This document shows positions 1 to 12,480 of a stretch of DNA of 64,000 nucleotides, in pieces. Under the pieces are notes generated by a model. The model worked only from the letters and a program-made list of their open reading frames with translations, was not told the DNA's origin and made no database searches. Location: positions 18,982,254 to 19,046,253 of the forward strand of contig NC_064555.1 of the NCBI RefSeq assembly GCF_023856365.1, in the 5' to 3' direction. This stretch comes from Brienomyrus brachyistius (lineage: Eukaryota > Chordata > Actinopteri > Osteoglossiformes > Mormyridae). The stretch's first letter is position 1, and each line of letters begins with the position of its first letter. The translations under genes were made by a program, and so were the position numbers.

Positions 1-1800
1 TTAACCATATAACAAAAATAAATTAATCAATGCTGCAGATCAGTAAGTGCTGAATGAGGTGAAAAACAAACAGCAGAAATATCTGCGTAAAAATGATGGA
101 ACTCAAGATAGATGTGACATGGACACCACAGTCAAACCAGCCGTGTTCCTGACCTGTTATATACAGGCAGTGTTTCGGTTCTGCAGTCTGTTTTCGCCCA
201 GTTTGGATACTGGCAGACTTAACGGGATTGGAATCTTCTGTCGTTTATTTTACAGCAATTTTCTGTGGACTAATTAAGACATACATTCACAAGTTGGCAT
301 TTATCACACAGAATCCTTCTCTGGTTTATGATATCCACAACTGTGACGGCCCAGGCAGTTTCCAGGCAGCTTGGATATCATTCTTGGCTGTAAGTTGCCC
401 AGCTACAGAGACGGACAGTACAGACTTGCAATAGACCCTCTGTCCCCCTTCCATGCCAATCTACTCGCCCCTGATTGTGTTTCATGTAGCTGCTATGCTC
501 TGAGCTAAATGCTTAGTAAAATAACAGTAGATCTGCCCTTCGTGTTCTGCACTGTATGGCGAGCATGACGGCCAGCTTTGAGGAGGAGCTCCATGTGGAG
601 CATAGCTCCGTGACCCTCACAGCTTACCTAACGGTGCAGGAGCCAGGGGCTAACAGGAGATGTCTGCTGTCACTTTAATGAAGCACCTCTCTGCTCAGCT
701 ACTGAGCCCTTCCACTCTTTGTCCTGTCTGTCACCTGTGGCGGAGACTGATGCTGGCAGCTCATCACTGTCACCCCTTCCAGACAGAGCCATTGATCCGC
801 TGACAGGGCCTGGAGGAGCATCAGCTTCAGCTACCCAGTATTAGCCACATTGCATCCCAGGACAGCTCACCCTGTCCTCAACAACAGCTGAATCGAACAG
901 GATGCAGACAAGGCTGGTGTGCTTTGATGTACTATGGTAAACAACGCCACTCTGAAGGGCCACACAGCGTGACTCCAAGCCGGTTCATCTCCGAGACCTG
1001 TCCTCTCAGTGGCACTTTGTCTCAGTCAGAACTGCTCAAAGGTGAGGTGGAGTTTCAACAGAAGATCTCAAGAAGATCATCTTAGCTGAGTGAACCATTG
1101 GGACACCTACTGGGGGTGTCTGATTCTACTAAGAGACCTTTATTCTTGTTATTCATATTTCTCCCTTCTGTAATAAAGTGATAAAATAAAACAAAATTAA
1201 TTACAACACAGTTCCTGCTAAAGGAAACCAGGACAGGTTAAAGTTAAATAATCTGTTTGACTGGAGCCCCTTCATAGAGACAGTGGGTTAATCTTCTCAC
1301 TGGCTTCTTCCTTTGCACCCTGGCATGCAACCACAATAACACTGCCTTGCACTGAAATAATTTTGCAAAAAAACTCAGCTGAAAAGGTCTGAAAAGGCTC
1401 CTACATCGACTGTTCCCTGCCAAGAGGCCTTTCGCAGTGTTATACAGGAGCAACATTTCAGGGAATTGAAAAATATTTTTGCTGAAGAAGAAGAAAGGTA
1501 ATACATCATATGGCAGATGAAAATGCTGAAGATTTTCTTATTTTCTTTGGCCTTGCAGACTTAATAGAGCTAATGCTGAAAGGCATGCGAGATCATAAAC
1601 TTCATGAAGAGATTAACATGGATACCAGGGATGCTGATTCTGCATGCTGGTTCTCGGTATAATACTCATCACCCCTCTAAGCCTTGTTTTATTCCGCATA
1701 CTGCAGCACATCCTGCACTTTCCAATGGCAAAGCCCCCGGGCAGAGGTACACCAGTCACAAAGACAGCAGGGCGTAAGTGCAGAGCCACCAGTCTGGTGA
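1..1800. other. Non-coding stretch, nothing recognised
   Basis: The open frames here are short and show no family motif or convincing exon structure. The sequence is of mixed composition without an obvious repeat. An A/T-rich stretch near 1140-1210 has no further signal. Confidence 0.5.
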
Positions 1801-1806
1801 CCTGGC

Positions 1807-2066
1807 GAGTACTGGGTAATCATGAGGAGTACTGGGTAATCATGAGAAGTACTGGGTAATCATGAGGAGTACTGGGTAATCATGAGAAGTGCTGGGTAAT
1901 CCTGAGGAGTACTGGGTAATCCTGAGGAGTGCTGGGTAATCATGAAGAGTGCAGAGTAATCATGGGGAGTGCCGGGTAATCCTGAGGAGTACTGGGTAAT
2001 CATGAGGAGTGCTGGGTAATCAGGAGGAGTGCTGGGTAATCATGGGGAGTACTGGGTAATCATAAA
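1807..2066. repeat. 20-bp minisatellite, about 13 copies
   Basis: The unit is close to GAGTACTGGGTAATCATGAG and is repeated head to tail about 13 times. Single-base variants include ACT/GCT and CATGAG/CCTGAG/CATGGG. It ends in a degenerate copy before a unique sequence. No coding potential is inferred. Confidence 0.95.
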
Positions 2067-4467
2067 GAGCTCTCTGTGAGCTTCTCACTTAATTATGAGC
2101 TTTTGCATGCATACCTGGCATGTGAAACGCAGGCATAGTTTCACCTTAACAACCCTGTTCAAAATTATAACAGAGTTTATTCCTGTGTAAAATTGGCAAC
2201 AATTTCAAAGGACTGGGTGGGTCCTCTGGGGTAAAGGGACTAGGGGTGGACTGATAAACAGGAAGAAACTGCAATCAGAAAGACAGAAATTCATTATCCA
2301 AAGTTATATTTGGGTGACATGGTGTCTACTCAGATACAGAAAGTGAATTGATGTAAGTAAATAAATGAAAAGAAATCAAGAGTTTTTTTAAATTCAATGG
2401 ATATATAATTCAGTGACTTTTCCCATGGTGCTTTGAGAGGGAATACAGGTGGCATATAAATGTTTTTTACTATTTGTTTGGTCTGTCGCTGTGCTACTAG
2501 AAGAGCACAATGTGCTTAACAGTGGGCATTACAGTGTCCCCTGCAGTTAGCTACTCCACATTGCACTTGCATGCTGTTCTGTATGTCCAGCTTGTCTCGC
2601 TATGGAAAACCCACAATAAATTTCGAGGTGGAAAATGCTTATAGCGCTTTTTTGAAGTCACATAGGGACAAACAGTATGTGTTTGTTTGGGGGGGGCATT
2701 AGACACTTCATTTAGCTGGCAGGAGGGAAGCTCTTTGGCTGGTAGTGACTTTTCTTTCAATACAGAAATCTGTCATCATGAGAGACATGTTCGTTCACAT
2801 TGGCATGTTTACATCAGGACTGAAACTTCCTAATTATATTTCACTGTCTGACAAATGTAAAGTTACAGCATATCTGAATGATAGATGTGTCATTTCATTT
2901 CTGGCAGATGGAAGAACAATTTCCATCATTAGCCTTTAATTAGACTAATAAGGATTTCATGTAACAAATAATTTTTCCCTTAAATCTTAAACAACATTTA
3001 GATCCATGACACACACATACCATTAATCTTGCTCTAACAAGAAATGCCATCATCATCATCATAGCCTCTGCAATTAACACCATTCAATTAAGACATGATC
3101 ATTACTCCAGCTCAAATGCACTTTATTATAACATATTTCATAGTTTAATTAGCAAGCAGATTGAGCAGAAAGAATGGCATTCTGCTTTTTTACATTACTG
3201 CAATGTGCAGTCACTGAGATCATGGGAGTTTTACTTATACAAAAATGTTCGGGTGACTTGATCCTGCTTACTCTAGTTGCTTGGACCCACCTCCAGTACA
3301 ATCTGATAGGTTATCTCTCTGATCCAATCATGTCCCCCCTCAGAACATTTTTGTGTAAAACACCCACGTGCGGTCACTAATCACCAGATAACCACATGTT
3401 ATCTTTTCAGACATGGACATGGGGATTTTCTAAAAATTTTTAAATTTTTAGTAATTTTTTCCTTCCGATTGCATCAAGCAAGTCTGATTACTAAACTTGT
3501 CAGAGATGCAATGTGAGGAGCAGGAGGTCAGTGAGGAGGAAATATTGAGCAGTATCACATTCGTCTTGTGAATAAATATTCGTAATTCACTGCCACGCAT
3601 CGATGCATTTGCCTTTGCCCCAGGAAGATACTGATATATTCCAGAAGCCTGCTCATCAGAGCCACTCATTCCGCCCCTAGGCGAGGGCGCTGTGGCAGCA
3701 GTCCTACGTCTTACAGCTTCAGACGCTTCACTTGTTCAGCAGGCATTCACTGCAGAGTGAGCTACATGCTGAGATGGGTGAGCACAGGCAACAGCACCGG
3801 ACACCACTGATAAATGTCCGAATGACCATCGCACGAGTGATTTATTGTGTGTTATTATGGAGGCAGATCCCTGTCCCCATCCAACAGGACCTAGTCACAC
3901 AATATTCAAAATACTAAGCTGTCAGCATGCCCTCGGAGGTCACACTGCTAAAAGTAGGCCGCCGAGCACTCAGTAAGATCTACGTCGTGGCTGGATGGTG
4001 CCAAGCTGGCAGGGGGAAATGTGCTTTGATGGGGCCAAACCAGAAATAGGAAAAGGGGGGAAAAAATTAATTGTGTGTATTTGTGTGTATTTTGATGAGT
4101 TTGCAAAAGCGCGTTGGTGAATATGTTGATAACTCAATGCCTAAAGGAGGGAGGAGAAAAATCCCATAGAGGAATGAAATTAACAGTCTTCACCCAATCA
4201 GCTTTTTTAATCTGTACTTTGGGGAGAAAATCCCTTTTCAAGATCAGAGACCGTAAAATACGAATGCTCTGAAGAGCTGTGATCCTTTCAGTAGAATAAT
4301 AAGGACCTTACTGCCCTGGCCCTGATCTTTAGAGAGCGCCCCCTTCTGGAGTGTCCTCTGCTAAATGTCACTGAAAGGGTGATGTTAAGAGAGAAAGAGA
4401 AGGAAAGAAGTCTGAGCTCTGAAGTAATCCACCCCTCCCTCCTCATCAAGGTTCAGCAGCTCGGAGA
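2067..4467. other. Intergenic A/T-rich sequence
   Basis: No gene, repeat family or RNA gene was recognised. A short CATCATCAT run occurs near 3048-3062. The open frames are below 75 codons and lack conserved-looking composition. Confidence 0.45.
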
Positions 4468-4669
4468 AGCACAATGAGAGTGCGTCATCAGGTGAAGGTA
4501 GAGCGTCTCACAGCCAATCAGAGGCTCAGCATTAAGCAGCCAGTGTCACGGCACTGAGTGTCTACAAAATTCACTTACTGTACAGTACCCTGAATCTGTT
4601 AGCACAATGCCAGTACGTCATCAGGTGAAGGTAGAGCGTCTCACAGCCAATCAGAGGCTCAGCATTAAG
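4468..4669. repeat. Spaced direct duplication of a 69-bp CCAAT/CRE-like module
   Basis: Positions 4468-4536 and 4601-4669 are nearly identical, offset by 133 bp. Each copy carries a CRE-like core (GCGTCATC in one, ACGTCATC in the other) and a CCAAT box in CAGCCAATCAGAGG. The 64 bp between the copies are not duplicated elsewhere here. It could be a duplicated regulatory module or simply a local duplication. No adjacent exon was identified. Confidence 0.75.
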
Positions 4670-5219
4670 AAGACGTACTGCATGAAATGTCTGCACTGTT
4701 CAGTACCTGCACTAATTTGTGCACACACTATGGTGGCATGTCTAACTTTCTGAATGCCTGTTTCTCAGAAATCAAAGCCCACAGGCAATGGAGAGGTCGA
4801 GGCAGCGTTTGTTGTATTGTGTTCTCTGTGCTGATGCGATTAGTGTTCCTCTGAGATGCTGCTACCCAAAACACACCAGATAACTCCTATTCATGTAGTT
4901 AACTTTGTCATGGAAGGGCAGATTAACAGTCTCAAACAGGTCCAGTATATCAGTATTCTATTAGAGCATATTAGCAAAACAACAGAATTCAGGAGTTACA
5001 GCTCCTGGATCATATGCATGCATTCAGTTACTGAGATACATAATGTATGTTTAGAAAAATCAACCCCCATAAAATGCTCTGTAAAGCTTAGCATATTTAC
5101 AATACTGACCACTCAGTTCCTGAATGGATCCACAGGGCTGTTTTTATATCAGTATAATAACAACTGTAGCTGTAAGAGGCGTAGTGGTTTTGCACTTGCA
5201 GGTATGTGGATTCGGTTGC

Positions 5220-5645
5220 TTCTCAGGCTCTGCATGCGCAGTTTTCATGTATTCCCACTGTTTACTGGGGTTTACAGGCTGTGCGTGTGCAGTTTGAATG
5301 CATTCCCACTGTTTGTTAGAGTTTACAGACTCTGTGTGTGCATTTTCCACACATTCCTACTGTTTGCTGGGGTTTACAGGTTCTGTGTGTGCAGTTTGCA
5401 CACATTCCCACTGTTTGTTAGAGTTTACAGACTCTGTGTGTGCATTTTCCACACATTCCTACTGTTTGCTGGGGTTTACAGGTTCTGTTTGTTTGTTTTG
5501 CATGCATTCCCACTGTTTACTGGGGTTTACAGGCTGTGCGTGTGTAGTTTGAATGCATTCCCACTGTTTGTTAGAGTTTACAGACTCTGTGTGTGCATTT
5601 TCCACACATTCCCACTGTTTGCTGGTGTTTACAGGCTCTTTGTTT
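5220..5645. repeat. 51-bp minisatellite with alternating monomers
   Basis: The phrase TTTACAG recurs every 51 bp at about 5271, 5322, 5373, 5424, 5475, 5526, 5577 and 5628. Two monomer types alternate, one with TTAGAGTTTACAGACTC and one with GCTGGGGTTTACAGG, giving a 102-bp higher-order unit. Since 51 is a multiple of three, a 307-codon plus-strand frame (4856-5779) runs through it, with 17-residue Cys/Phe-rich repeats. I read this as a by-product of the array and not as a gene. Confidence 0.92.
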
Positions 5646-5649
5646 ACAG

Positions 5650-6010
5650 GTTTTGGCATCCTGTCCAGGGTGTCCCCTGCCCTGTGATGGACAGGTATCC
5701 TGTCCAGGGTGTTCCCTGCCCTGTGCCATGTGTTGGACTGGCATCCTGTGTAGGGTGTCCAATGCCCTTTGCCCTGTGATAGGCTCATGCCCTGTACCCC
5801 ATGATAGATTGGCATCCTGTCCAGGGTGTCCCCTGCGCTGTGATTGACTGGCATCCCGTCCCGTGTATCCTCTGTCCTGTGCCCTGTGATGGATTGGCAT
5901 CCCATCCAGGGTGCCCCCTGTCATGTAGCCTGTGATGGACAGGCATCCTGTGTAGGGTGTCCCCTGCCCTCTGCCCTGTGATAGGCTCATGCCCTGTACT
6001 CCATGGGATA
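5650..6010. repeat. Degenerate tandem repeat rich in CATCCTGTCCAGGGTGTC
   Basis: It directly follows the 51-bp array. Units of irregular length share a block of the type GGCATCCTGTCCAGGGTGTC followed by CCCTGCCCTGTG. This wording resembles the 3' tail of widespread fish LINE/SINE repeats, amplified locally here. Open frames on both strands (84 to 148 codons) are artefacts of the array. Confidence 0.8.
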
Positions 6011-6730
6011 TGCTGCAAGCCCTGCATTACAAATGTGATTATAGAAAATCACTGAGTTTAGAATAAGCAGACCTGTTTTCTTTGAGCGCTTCTTTCAGGA
6101 GTGGCTTCCACATTTGACCATTGAGTGTTCAGAGCTATTAAGACTGGAGAGATGTGCCATATTGTTGATACAGAGACCGGAAGAACTTTGGAATCACGGT
6201 AAGGATGTAGTTTTCCTTGAGGGAAGTTTCTTGGTTTGTGGACCTACTGAACAATTTACATGTGTTTAGGGTTCTGCAGTGAATAGACATGGGGAAGAGA
6301 AAAGGAGCTGGGATCAATTCTAAAAAGCTGTCATGGGCACTCAGTATTTGTTCAGCATAATCCTGCAGACGGCCTTGGAGAGTTAATGGAATTTTACTGA
6401 TACACCTGACTGAAAAGGCCAATGGAAGTGAAAAATAAAATTAAACTCCTTAATGCCGAGAGAAAAGAGCAAAAAATAAATTAGCTTTCAATGAATTTAA
6501 ACTAAGGGTGTACATTTCAATTTCAGAATTCAAAAAAATAAATTTAAGTTTTTAAAATGAGATTTTACCCCTGAATCTAAAATAATAAGGCCAATATAAC
6601 TGAAATGACATTCCAAACCTGCTTCTTCTATTATACAAGAAAATGCTGTCCACACCCCATGGGCCATTTAAATCTTGGAGAATCGCCTGTGCATGTCATC
6701 AATGGCCCTTGTTTTAGCAGCTCCGGATGC

Positions 6731-7014
6731 CAGAGGTGTGAAGTAACGAAGTACAAATACATCATTCTTGTACCAGATTTGTACTTCATTTGAGTGTTTA
6801 AGTTACTGCAACTTTTACTTCCACTTCACTACATTTCTGAGCCAAATAATGGCTTTTAACTCCAATATATTCTACACGATCATCGTTACTCACCCAATTA
6901 ATATATCATAGTATTGCAATTGCACAATTCTAGGTAAAATGTGAATCGTGCTTTTTTCAGTCAGAATTGAGATTGTGACTTTCTCTCATGATTCTTGAGC
7001 AATGTATTAATTTC

Positions 7015-7052
<38 letters not shown>

Positions 7053-7583
7053 CCTTTAATTAAATCATTTATTATGCATTACATACTGTCATTATGAAGA
7101 TGGAACAAATGATATGTGGAGAGTTAACACAAAAAAAATTGCCATCTGACATTAAAAGCTATACTGCAGAAATACTGGTGATGATTTCATTGGCCGATCA
7201 GCCTGTAGGGGAGGATTTTCTTTGGTTCATTCATCACTTACAAACTCAGGCCTATAAGAGGTGTAAAAGTAGTGGCCCATGAAATGTTTGCAGTTCATTA
7301 TATTTTATTTATAATTAAAAAGTCATTCCGCTTTTCCTAAATTAAAAAAATATATCCTCTTACAACTTTTTTTTTATTGTGACTGTAACTGAAGTGCTTT
7401 ATTCAAATCTGTCTTGAGTGGATTTTAAAGCATTGGCTGGTTTTTATAACATCAGTAGATTTGAGTTTAAAGTTCTTTCACTTAAAACCAGGCATTTTTT
7501 ACTTTTATTTAAGTTACATTTTGGTGTGGCATTTATACTTCAGTAATTCAGTAATCGGTAACTGAGTACTTTTTCCACCACTG
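6731..7583. mobile_element. Degenerate hAT-like non-autonomous DNA transposon
   Basis: The left end reads CAGAGGTGTGAAGTAACGAA. The right end reads GAGTACTTTTTCCACCACTG, whose complement begins CAGTGGTGGAAAAAGTACTC. These match imperfectly as terminal inverted repeats and resemble a very common fish element. The interior has the usual ACTTTTACTTCCACTTCACT text and an ATT microsatellite. I could not see a clear target-site duplication, so the ends are approximate. Confidence 0.65.
7016..7052. repeat. ATT trinucleotide microsatellite
   Basis: About 12 uninterrupted ATT/TTA repeats lie inside the degenerate DNA transposon. Confidence 0.97.
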
Positions 7584-7639
7584 CCTACAGCCCAGAAGGA
7601 CTTATTCTCCATGATGTCACCACAGCCAGTGCACAGCAG

Positions 7640-8025
7640 TCATTGATCAGCGGGACCCAGCCTCACACCAGTTGTCCCCTGCAGCCTCTGCACCTGCTGT
7701 TCTGTGATTGGTCAGCAGGGTCCTGCCTCACACCATTTGACTCCTGCAGCCTCTGCCCCTGCTGTCCTGTGATTGGTCCACTGGGCCCTGCCTCGTACCA
7801 CCTGCCCTTCTCACGCTCTGCACCCACTGTTCTATGATTGGTTAGCAGGGTCCTGCCTCACACCACTTGACTCCTGCAGCCTCTGCCCCTGCTGTCCTGT
7901 GATTGGTCCACAGGGGCCCTGCCTCGTACCACCTGCCCTCCTCAGACTCTGCACCCGCTGTTCTGTGATTGGTCAGCGGGGCTCTGCCCACACCCTTGCC
8001 TCGTACCACCTGTCCTCCTCAGGCT
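7640..8025. repeat. 65-bp minisatellite with 130-bp higher-order unit
   Basis: GATTGG recurs at about 7706, 7771, 7836, 7901 and 7967, giving a 65-bp period. Two monomer classes alternate: one has GGTCAGCAGGGTCCTGCCTC and the other GGTCCACTGGGCCCTGCCTC. Each unit therefore carries an inverted CCAAT box (ATTGG). The plus-strand frames of 64 and 94 codons are repeat artefacts. Confidence 0.9.
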
Positions 8026-10625
8026 TTGCAGCTGCATTTGATGTTAGTCCCAGATGAATGTTTATAGAATAAAATCATGGATGAACCTCATTATCCTTCC
8101 CACTGACACCAAGGTTCCTCCTCACTAAGCAAGTTACTTTTTCAAAAGAAATTCCCCCTCTAAATTCCTTAAATTTTTGCAGCTTGCAGGAGGTGTAAGG
8201 TTCACAAGGATGTTTCACTGGAAAAACAGATGATAATGGTTCATTTGCAGGTGTTTTATATACCTGTCTGATGTGACCTGTCATGTGCATTATGTTGAAT
8301 ATTGACTGCAATGCACCCCAGTAATGCAGGTTCTTTTGCCAGTATTACAGATGTGCATTCCAGTGTTTCTAGTTTTTATGTGTTTTAAGTGCTATGTTTT
8401 TATTCTTAATATATTACTCCAAAGATCAAAACAATGACACACTCTACCGTATATTGTGGCCTGCATATTGTGGACTGCATATTGTCCACCTCAGCTGCCA
8501 GTGCAGCTCTGCTGCCAAGCTGGTTCCCTCAAAGGGCTAATAGCTAACAGGCAGAGCCCAGAGTTCAGCCCAAACAGCGGACATCATGAGCAGGCCATTG
8601 GCGTGGCCAGGGCCCTCAAGGGGAGTACGGCTCAGCTACATACAGTAAAGCTGACAGACGCTGCAAGGCCTGGATGTGTGGTACTTAACAAACGTGCGCC
8701 TAGCCACAGGCTGTGCGGCCCCCCTCTCCAAACAGATCTGGAAGGCCAGCTGCTTCAGGGCCCCTATCGCCAACCTGAGTCAAGGCGTTTCTCAAGCGTC
8801 TCAAGATTAAGGAGATGCAGGCTGAGTGCATTCATCCATTAGTCAGGTAATGAGTCATCTGATGACCAAAATATAGATATAGACTGTCATGTTCTCCACA
8901 GCAGGCAGCCTGCATGTGCAGTTCTTCTTAAACACCAGCTGCTGCTTGGAGTTAATAAACAGCGAGAAGAGGTCGTCAAGCCGTGAGGGTTGTGCAGGAA
9001 GCCTGAGCCGCCCCGCAGTGCAGCAGCCGGTGAGCCTCTGCAAAGGAGACAGCAAAAGGCTGAGAGAGTCAGCACCACCCACTAAATACAGACGCCCCTC
9101 TACTTACGAACTTTCAGACATACGAACAAAGAGGACTGTAACTCCAAATTGTGTTCCTTGGGCTCCCGTTTCTTGTCCACAACAGTAGTTAGTAGTTAAA
9201 TGCAAATCAACCTGAACAGTTTGTTCTTCCGCCCCTCAAAACAAAATGTAAATATTTTGCAAAAAAAAAAAAAAAACTGTTTAGTTTTTAATGCAGCTAT
9301 TCAAGCTTTTCAAACTGTCTACAGAACAGGCCGAAACCAGGTATCCTAGGCAACAATGCTTCAGCATAACATGATTATGGAAGGTGAGTAGAAGCCCTCA
9401 GCGCTCCACAAACAGGGAGTCTGGCCAGGGAAACGCCCTTGGCTTTCCAGGCCGCAAACGGAAGGTGGAAGGTGGTAGCTGAATCAGGCTATTCCTAAAC
9501 ATTTTTATTGAAAAATCCCTTGATGCATGTAATTTAATCTAAATAGAAAATGCTCATCTGTGTGTTATCTATGTTTTAAAACAACAGGAATTTTTAAAGT
9601 GTGCTTGTTGCTAATACAGTTTATGCTAATCTTTGGGGCAGCTTAGTTGAGACTAGCACTGTGTCTCTGCTGTGCCTGCAGTAAAGTCGGCTACGCACTG
9701 CTGGCCACTATCTGACCGGGCCTGTCAATGGGGCAGCGAGGGGGACAGAAGTGTAAATTCTGAACTGTGTAGGGGAGCAGGCAGAGGATGCTCACTTCTA
9801 GATAGTGCTGAATAAAACGCAAGAGTGTGCAGGGCTGAGAGATACCAGGATCTCCATTCCACTAGCCTGTGACACACAGCACTGGGTCTAAGTAATAATA
9901 AGGAACTGGACGAATAACTCCCAGTACTTCTGTTTCACTGGGCATATGACTTTAATTGTTTCAATTAATTTGAGGCTTTTAATGGAAAAATAAGAGGATA
10001 TTATAAATATGTGAATAAACAAACTTGCTTGAGCGTGTCAGCGCATAAAGACAGTGACAATAAGCAAATACACTGATTCCCATTAGCAGAGGTGGCTGAA
10101 CGTGACCAAGAGGTGGCAGATTGTTTCTGCTGCTGCATCCATGGCCCAGCGTCTGCATGTGCATCATTCTCATTAGTACTGCGGTAAGGAGTCACTGGAC
10201 CATGCAACCTCAGCCCATTCAAAGACCATGGAGCACATCAGCCGCCACTTAATGAAACGAAGGGAAATTAGATCAGCTGAATCCCATTCCGTTACTCTTC
10301 TGAAAGTAAAATGTCAGTGAGGAGACTCCTTTGCTTGCTGACGCACACATGCGTGCAAATGAAACTGGTACTCAGTCATCCACCCCTTCCAGGAACTCAG
10401 GAGGTCAGGCAGCTGCAACAACTGAGTCTCACATCGCCCTGTACAGGGCCACCTGGCTCAGGCAGAACTGACAGCAGAATATCAACCTAATAACAGGGCA
10501 CCAAGTGCAGCAGGTGTGGTTGTGGGAAGCTGGTCTGTGCTGGTCTGTGTGTATTTGAGCTGATTTACCACTAAATGAGTTTTCTTGCATTCCAAACTAC
10601 ACTTATGTGAAAAACTAGCCTATAT
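8026..10625. other. Intergenic, no gene recognised
   Basis: It includes an A15 run near 9261-9275. A moderately G/C-rich part (8480-9080) has open frames on both strands, the longest 128 codons at 8456-8842 plus, with no family resemblance. Most of the remaining sequence shows nothing recognisable. Confidence 0.4.
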
Positions 10626-10639
10626 GTGAAACTTTTCAT

Positions 10640-10885
10640 CTCCCAGTCACATCCCATTTACCCCCAGTCACATCCCAGTAACCCCTCAGTCGCTCCCAGT
10701 CACCCCCGTCCCATCCTATTCACCCCAGTCACCCCCCAGTCACATCCCAGTCATCCCAGTCACATCCTATTCACCCCTAGTCACCCCCCAGTCACATCCT
10801 ATTCACCCCCAGTCACCCCCCAGTCACATCCTATTCACCCCCAGTCACCCCCCAGTCACATCCTATTCACCCCCAGTCACCTCTC
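10640..10885. repeat. 32-bp C-rich minisatellite
   Basis: CACATCCTATTCACCCCCAG recurs at about 10761, 10793, 10825 and 10857, a 32-bp period. More diverged copies lie upstream from about 10640. The plus strand is strongly C-rich. The 125-codon open frame through it (10626-11003) is an artefact. Confidence 0.92.
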
Positions 10886-12480
10886 CCTGTCATCTCCCCC
10901 AGTTCTGCTGCCCCAGGCCTCCCTGCCTCACCCTGGTGGTTTGCAGGCACAGTTGGTCCGGTGTGCCAGGGCTCTCTGTGAGTCCTTCCTTTTAAGGACA
11001 TGAAGTGTCTCCTTCTGCCTTGATTCCCTGGTACACAGCCATATGGTAGGCGTGAATGACAGCTACAACCAAGAATAGATGTATCGATGTTTGGTGTTCG
11101 TGTGACACGTTGTCGTTGGGCTCCTATACAGTGCTGAAGCAATGAAGTTCAGTGAAGACAGGCAGCTGCCTTCATTTGTTAGTTTACATTTTTTGGGGCT
11201 AACTGTAGAAGTGGAACTTTTTCCACACTGGCTGCTAAGTAAACTTCTAACTGAAGTTTCTGTATGGACACTCTTTCCTGTGTTGGTGATTGAAGTTTAC
11301 ATGATCAGCGCTATGCTATGAGATGCTCTTCAGTCTGGATGGAGGCTTTTAATGTGAAGATGTAAATCAGCACCCTGTCTGCTCAAGCTAAGCGGTGGTG
11401 ATGAAAAACCGAGAGTGAATCCTGTTTAATCATCTGCTTGTGGGTTCTTCCAAAGCCTCCTTTGATTCTTCCAGATGAATACAGAGGTCATGCTACAGAA
11501 GCTGTCAACATATTTTTTGTTGCTGCTATTGATCTTAGACTCCATCACCATTTGTCATTGATGAATCTTGCCACACGGAGTAACTGATGTGTGTTGACAC
11601 TGTTGCACCTTAAATGATTTATTGCAGCATGATTTATTGATTTATCATAAGGTATGACAGATTCACATCGTTGGTAACGAGGGCCAATGTTTAAACGCCA
11701 CTGTAAATTTTACAGCTGCATTATTAATCGTGCCATATTAGAACCTCACATTTTCTGGTTAACTCATTATATCTAATTAAAAATACGGCAACATGATATT
11801 TTGATTATATTAGATTATATTACAAAATGTAATCCATCTGTCACTAATTACTAATTACATAGAAGCTGAGGTATCTCCTCAACCCAACGCTGGTCCATAG
11901 CAGAACGTTCACACAGATCATTATCATCCACTCATTTGAAAAATCAATATCTTTGGAGTGTGCTAGAGTACCTAGCAGGAGTCCAGGGAACAGGCAAATG
12001 TCATGCACAGACACACACAGATACACAGACACACACAGAGATTTGTAATTATATCTTTGTGGACCTAAAAAATGGTTCCCACAATGTCAAAATAACAGGT
12101 TTTATGACACACACTCACGCACACACACACACAAACACAAACCCACAGGTACAAGGTTACAAACCATTTGATAGGTCTATGAGCCAGAGAATTATTTAGT
12201 TTGAGTTTCCACATTATAGAGTCAGTCTCTTATCTGAAAGAGCCTTTGCCATGTAAAACTTTTTAAGTAAACTTCAAAATATATGCACCACAGTTATTTA
12301 TCGTTTTAAACAAAGTGACATAAATAACTAAATTAAATTAAAAAGAATTAATGTTCATATTAACTGTGATAATAGAACCATTAAAACTCCTGATGGCAAT
12401 CGGGGCATGTTCAAAACACAACCAGGGGAAAAACAAAATGCTGAAGGCAGCTGCATCTCTGCAAAGCCTGATTCATTAAT
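10886..12480. other. Intergenic, A/T-rich, with CA-rich patches
   Basis: No gene was recognised. CA-rich simple sequence lies at about 12005-12042 and 12108-12145. The stretch 11600-11830 is A/T-rich and shows nothing further. Confidence 0.45.

Noticed and set aside
4856..5779. 307-codon plus-strand Cys/Phe-rich frame
   Set aside because: A 51-bp unit (multiple of three) without stops gives the frame; the leader is A/T-rich noise.
8855..9082. Minus-strand 75-codon frame with protein-like composition
   Set aside because: No recognised domain, and no convincing acceptor or donor pair; opposite-strand frames are equally open.
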